In this document: positions 61,733-64,000 of the stretch, piece by piece
How positions within the stretch are numbered: the first letter of the stretch is position 1
Layout: the number at the start of each line of letters is the position of its first letter
Notes under the pieces: generated by a model
What the model was told of the DNA's origin: nothing
Databases searched by the model: none
Seen by the model: the letters and a program-made list of their open reading frames with translations, nothing else
Translations under genes and position numbers: made by a program
From: an uncultured Bilophila sp.
Lineage (GTDB): Bacteria > Desulfobacterota > Desulfovibrionia > Desulfovibrionales > Desulfovibrionaceae
Reading direction: 5' to 3'
NCBI GenBank assembly: GCA_910585945.1
Contig: CAJUHZ010000005.1
Span: 71,563 to 135,562, forward strand
Length of the DNA stretch: 64,000 nucleotides

Positions 61733-62058
61733 ATATACCTCATCACATAAAATATATTCTGGGTAGATAGTATATATGGAGATTAGACGTAGCACAAGAG
61801 ATATATACTCTGGTTGAAAATTTTTTTCGTTAACTTTGGCAATCCGTTCTCAGAAATACGCTTCCCGTGTTTGATTACTCATGAACGCAGTACATTGCGC
61901 CGCCCTCCCTCAAAAAAATTTAAGCTATCTTGTGGACGGCAAAGTTGACATGGTACTTTAGCTAAAACACGGTTCCTCTGCCAAAACTCCAGGAATTATT
62001 TGGAATATTAGATTGTTTTATTTGTAACATTGCATATGAAAATATCTTTTTCCAATTA
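61733..62058. other. 326-base AT-rich gap in the mobile element
   Basis: This holds AT-rich runs such as TATATACTCTGG and TATTCTGGGTAGATAGTATA just upstream of the gene at 61732, plausible promoter DNA. I see no gene, clear hairpin or repeat in the remainder. Confidence 0.5.
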
Positions 62059-62340
62059 TCAATTTCCATAATAAATCTCTATAAATTTTTTACCATGTAA
62101 AACTTTAGGAAGTTTATCATATATTTTTTTCATATCTTTCAATGATAAATTATTCTCCTCTACGACTCCAAGAAATATCTTTCTTGGCAATTCATTAAAA
62201 AAAACATCCATATGTCCAATCCAGGAACCAATTTCTCTTTTTTGTAAAAGAATATCTACAAGAATATCTGAAGTGATTTCCTTTTTATGCGATACATTGC
62301 AGGATATAATCGCGCATTGCGTACATTTTCCGTCTTTCAT
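62059..62340 (-). CDS. small AT-rich unknown protein
   Basis: A 93-residue protein (MKDGKCTQCAIISCNVSHKK...) with three Cys near the N terminus (C6, C9, C14) and a mixed helical remainder. ATG 62340 has GGAAG eight bases upstream. It is divergent from the second integrase gene, 128 bases away. The AT-rich codon use matches the first integrase more than the second. No family is recognised. Confidence 0.6.
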   Translation of the reverse strand: MKDGKCTQCAIISCNVSHKKEITSDILVDILLQKREIGSWIGHMDVFFNELPRKIFLGVVEENNLSLKDMKKIYDKLPKVLHGKKFIEIYYGN

Positions 62341-62468
62341 TACTCATTCTTCCATAATATACTTATTTTTTTAACTTTATACAGAGTGTACCGCAAAGTC
62401 AAGCCTTGTCTTCACAAGCTGTTATTATGCCATAACGCCGGCACTGTTTATACCATCAAGGAGGCGTT

Positions 62469-63554
62469 ATGGGCATTCAATTTCATCAATCCCGCAAGAA
62501 ACCGTGGGTCGTCACCTGGAAAAATCCCTGGACAGGCAAAAAGCATGTGCGGGGCTTTGACAACGAGGCGTCAGCCGTGGCCTTTGACACGGCTCAGGCG
62601 GACATGGCGGCCAAAGAAAAGGCATTGCTCCGCAAAACCCGCGAACGCAAAAGCGGGCAACGCCGGATAACAGTTCAGGAGTTGCTGGAAACCTATTTCA
62701 GACTGACCCACTCCAATGCGCTTACGATCAAACAGGCCCGGTATCATGCCAGTCATATCCTTGCCGCTTTTGGGCATCGGCAGGCCAGGGGGCTTGGCCG
62801 GCAAGACATTTTGCATTTTTCGGAAGCGCAGCATGTGCGCGGTATTGCTCAAAGCACCGTCAATCGGCGCGTGAGCATCCTCAGGGCGGCCCTGAATTGG
62901 AGCGTGCGCAACGGAATTCTGCCTGAAAGCCCTCTTCATGACTTGCGCCTGCCCACGGCGCGAGCGCGGCGTATCGCGCCGCCTACCCCGCAGGAAGCGC
63001 AAGCCATTTTGTGGGCGGCAGCGCCGCATGTGCAGCGTGTCGTCATTCTTGGCTTATGCGCCGGCCCGCGTATCGGCCCCAGTGAACTTTTCCGCCTGGA
63101 GTGGCGAGATGTGGATCTGTCCCTTGCCATGATCCGGATGCCAAACGCGCAAAAAAACCGACTGGAGGACGGGCGCGACATTCCCATCCGTGCCGCGCTT
63201 CTTCCTCTTTTACACGTCTGGCATGACCGGGACACGGCGGCGGGCATCCGGCACGTCATATCCTGGGGAGGACGGCCGATTCGGAGCATTTGCCGCGCCT
63301 GGCACACGGCCTTGACGCGCGCCGGCATTGGCCGGCGTATCAGACCCTATGATCTTCGCCATGCTTTCGCCACTTATGCTCTGGCCGGCAGCGCCGACAT
63401 CGGCAGCGTGGCCAGACTCATGGGGCATACCGACGCGTCCATGATCCTCAAAACGTATCAACATGTCCAAGACGCACAGAAACGCGCGGCTGTTGAGGCC
63501 GCGCCTGATATATTGAACCTGATAGAGTACAGACAGTGCCTACCGGGTGTTTGA
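62469..63554 (+). CDS. second tyrosine recombinase/integrase (right end of mobile element)
   Basis: A 361-residue phage-type integrase. It has a short AP2-like arm-binding start ('RKKPWVVTWKNPWTGKKHVRGFDNEASA'), a core-binding domain (about 68-160) and a catalytic domain with 'GPRIGPSELFRLEW' (Arg I), 'YDLRHAFATYAL' (His/Arg II), 'LMGHTDASMILKTYQHV' (His and nucleophile Tyr). It is GC-rich, unlike the integrase at the other end, and little alike in sequence, so the two have different origins. A GAGG ribosome site precedes ATG 62469. Confidence 0.93.
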   Translation: MGIQFHQSRKKPWVVTWKNPWTGKKHVRGFDNEASAVAFDTAQADMAAKEKALLRKTRERKSGQRRITVQELLETYFRLTHSNALTIKQARYHASHILAAFGHRQARGLGRQDILHFSEAQHVRGIAQSTVNRRVSILRAALNWSVRNGILPESPLHDLRLPTARARRIAPPTPQEAQAILWAAAPHVQRVVILGLCAGPRIGPSELFRLEWRDVDLSLAMIRMPNAQKNRLEDGRDIPIRAALLPLLHVWHDRDTAAGIRHVISWGGRPIRSICRAWHTALTRAGIGRRIRPYDLRHAFATYALAGSADIGSVARLMGHTDASMILKTYQHVQDAQKRAAVEAAPDILNLIEYRQCLPGV

Positions 63555-63716
63555 AAAGACTGCGGGGGAGTGTGGGCGGCCGTTCCCACTTGTCAACGAC
63601 GCTGTGAAGGGTTATCTAAAAAGGGAACCTCGGGTTCTGCTGGACACAGAAACCGGGGCTGGCACGGCGCGGTTTGCGCCCCCGTGCACGGCTACCAAAC
63701 GCGAGTTACATTTTAC

Positions 63717-63746
63717 GACCTCGGCCCATCGCAGTGGGCCGAGGTC
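63717..63746. terminator. perfect 12-bp GC-rich hairpin
   Basis: GACCTCGGCCCA (63717-63728) pairs exactly with TGGGCCGAGGTC (63735-63746) around TCGCAG. There is no T-run on either strand. It lies just after the 23-codon ORF on the minus strand and could stop transcripts from either side. Confidence 0.6.
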
Positions 63747-63751
63747 AACTG

Positions 63752-63823
63752 CTATCTGGCGTCAGACGCCAGCAGCAGGACAAGGGCCACGGCAACAAGC
63801 AGGACGAAAATACGTCTCCGCAT
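63752..63823 (-). CDS. candidate 23-residue hydrophobic peptide
   Basis: ATG 63823 has AAAGGAGG nine bases upstream, a strong ribosome site. The frame reads three Arg after Met, then a fully hydrophobic run (IFVLLVAVALVLLLA) and ends SDAR-stop at 63752. A 12-bp hairpin follows five bases after the stop. It has the form of a small membrane peptide (type I toxin, leader or lysis-type peptide). No family is recognised, and such short frames can arise by chance. Confidence 0.45.
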   Translation of the reverse strand: MRRRIFVLLVAVALVLLLASDAR

Positions 63824-63880
63824 GGCGGCACCCTCCTTTCTCCGTTTGCGCCGTGCCGACGCTCAGGCCAGAGGGTAGCC

Positions 63881-64000
63881 GTGCCCGCTCCTTATATCCA
63901 GATTTCCCATACTCCACAACGCTTTTCCGGGGTGGCGTGCGCCTATCCGGAACTGTTCGCGGTTGTGGGGGCGAGGGTGCCGGATTACAGGGGGTTGTTT
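63881..64000 (+). CDS. possible phage tail-collar-like protein, cut by window end
   Basis: From GTG 63881 (AGAGGG five bases upstream) the frame is open to the window edge and includes 'AYPELFAVVGARVPDYRGLF', which resembles the 'ELFAVIG...PDLRGRF' core of phage tail-collar domains. Only 40 codons are visible and the frame is also open upstream without a clear start, so this may be an intact gene, a remnant, or chance. Confidence 0.4.
   Translation, partial: MPAPYIQISHTPQRFSGVACAYPELFAVVGARVPDYRGLF

Noticed and set aside
63570..63878. 102-codon frame after the second integrase
   Set aside because: No ribosome site, contains the perfect hairpin, and shows no domain.

Overview
The window looks like chromosomal DNA of a Desulfovibrionaceae-type deltaproteobacterium (Desulfovibrio, Bilophila or a close relative). 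This is inferred from gene families, not from a database search. The evidence is an AccA-AccD fused carboxyltransferase next to a stand-alone biotin carboxylase and a biotinyl-like protein, the yajC-secD-secF block beside it, a long-form HflX, an Rsm22-type protein behind pgk, MnmH (selenium use), LarB/LarC, and several small proteins of the kind conserved in that group. Coding is dense and GC-rich, with long operons on the minus strand. Three clearly AT-richer segments stand out: about 1.1-3.8 kb, parts of 40-45 kb, and 55.7-62.4 kb. No rRNA, tRNA or CRISPR array was recognised.

Layout. 1-0.64 kb: 3' part of an ABC substrate-binding protein gene. 1.2-3.8 kb: an AT-rich pair, a phosphoethanolamine transferase whose 5' end contains a (GA)14.5 tract (out of frame here, so a likely phase-variable gene in the OFF state) and a membrane-anchored GDPD-like protein. 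4-15.8 kb, minus strand: hflX, ssb, the acetyl-CoA carboxylase genes, secF, secD, yajC. 16.3-17.3 kb: an HSL-type esterase. 17.4-28.5 kb, minus: DUF362, Uup-like ABC-F, gltX, Rsm22-like, pgk, UDP-glucuronate-epimerase-like gene, unknown gene, coaBC, lipoprotein. 28.8-31.3 kb, minus: larC, larB and a Tat-exported DUF362 protein. 31.5-39.7 kb, minus: 6-phosphogluconolactonase, MscS-type channel, two unknown proteins, and a ZraSR-like two-component system.

40-49.6 kb, plus: a surface-polysaccharide operon with UDP-galactopyranose mutase, two GT4 enzymes, a GlfT2-like and a GlfT1-like galactofuranosyltransferase, an ABC-2 exporter (Wzm/Wzt type) and a ligase/polymerase-like membrane protein. The genes overlap by a few bases and would together make and export a galactofuranose-containing glycan. 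Their content resembles mycobacterial arabinogalactan galactan assembly. 49.5-55.5 kb: CcdA-like protein, mnmH, a hexapeptide acyltransferase, then miaB, a bifunctional-nuclease-domain protein and a PHP-like protein.

55.7-63.6 kb: an integrative mobilizable element with a tyrosine recombinase at each end, an RP4-like oriT (nic-type sequence TCCTG|CC beside a long inverted repeat), a Rha-family protein, a TraJ-like protein and an RP4 TraI-type relaxase. A small Cys-rich gene is nested in another frame inside the relaxase 5' region. There are also three unknown minus-strand genes and a small heptad-repeat ORF. No mating-pore genes are present, so it would need a helper. The window ends in what may be a phage tail-collar fragment.

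Two dispersed intergenic repeat families were found by eye. R1 is about 155 bp when full length, with six full or partial copies. R2 is about 125 bp, with two copies, each folding into three to four consecutive hairpins.
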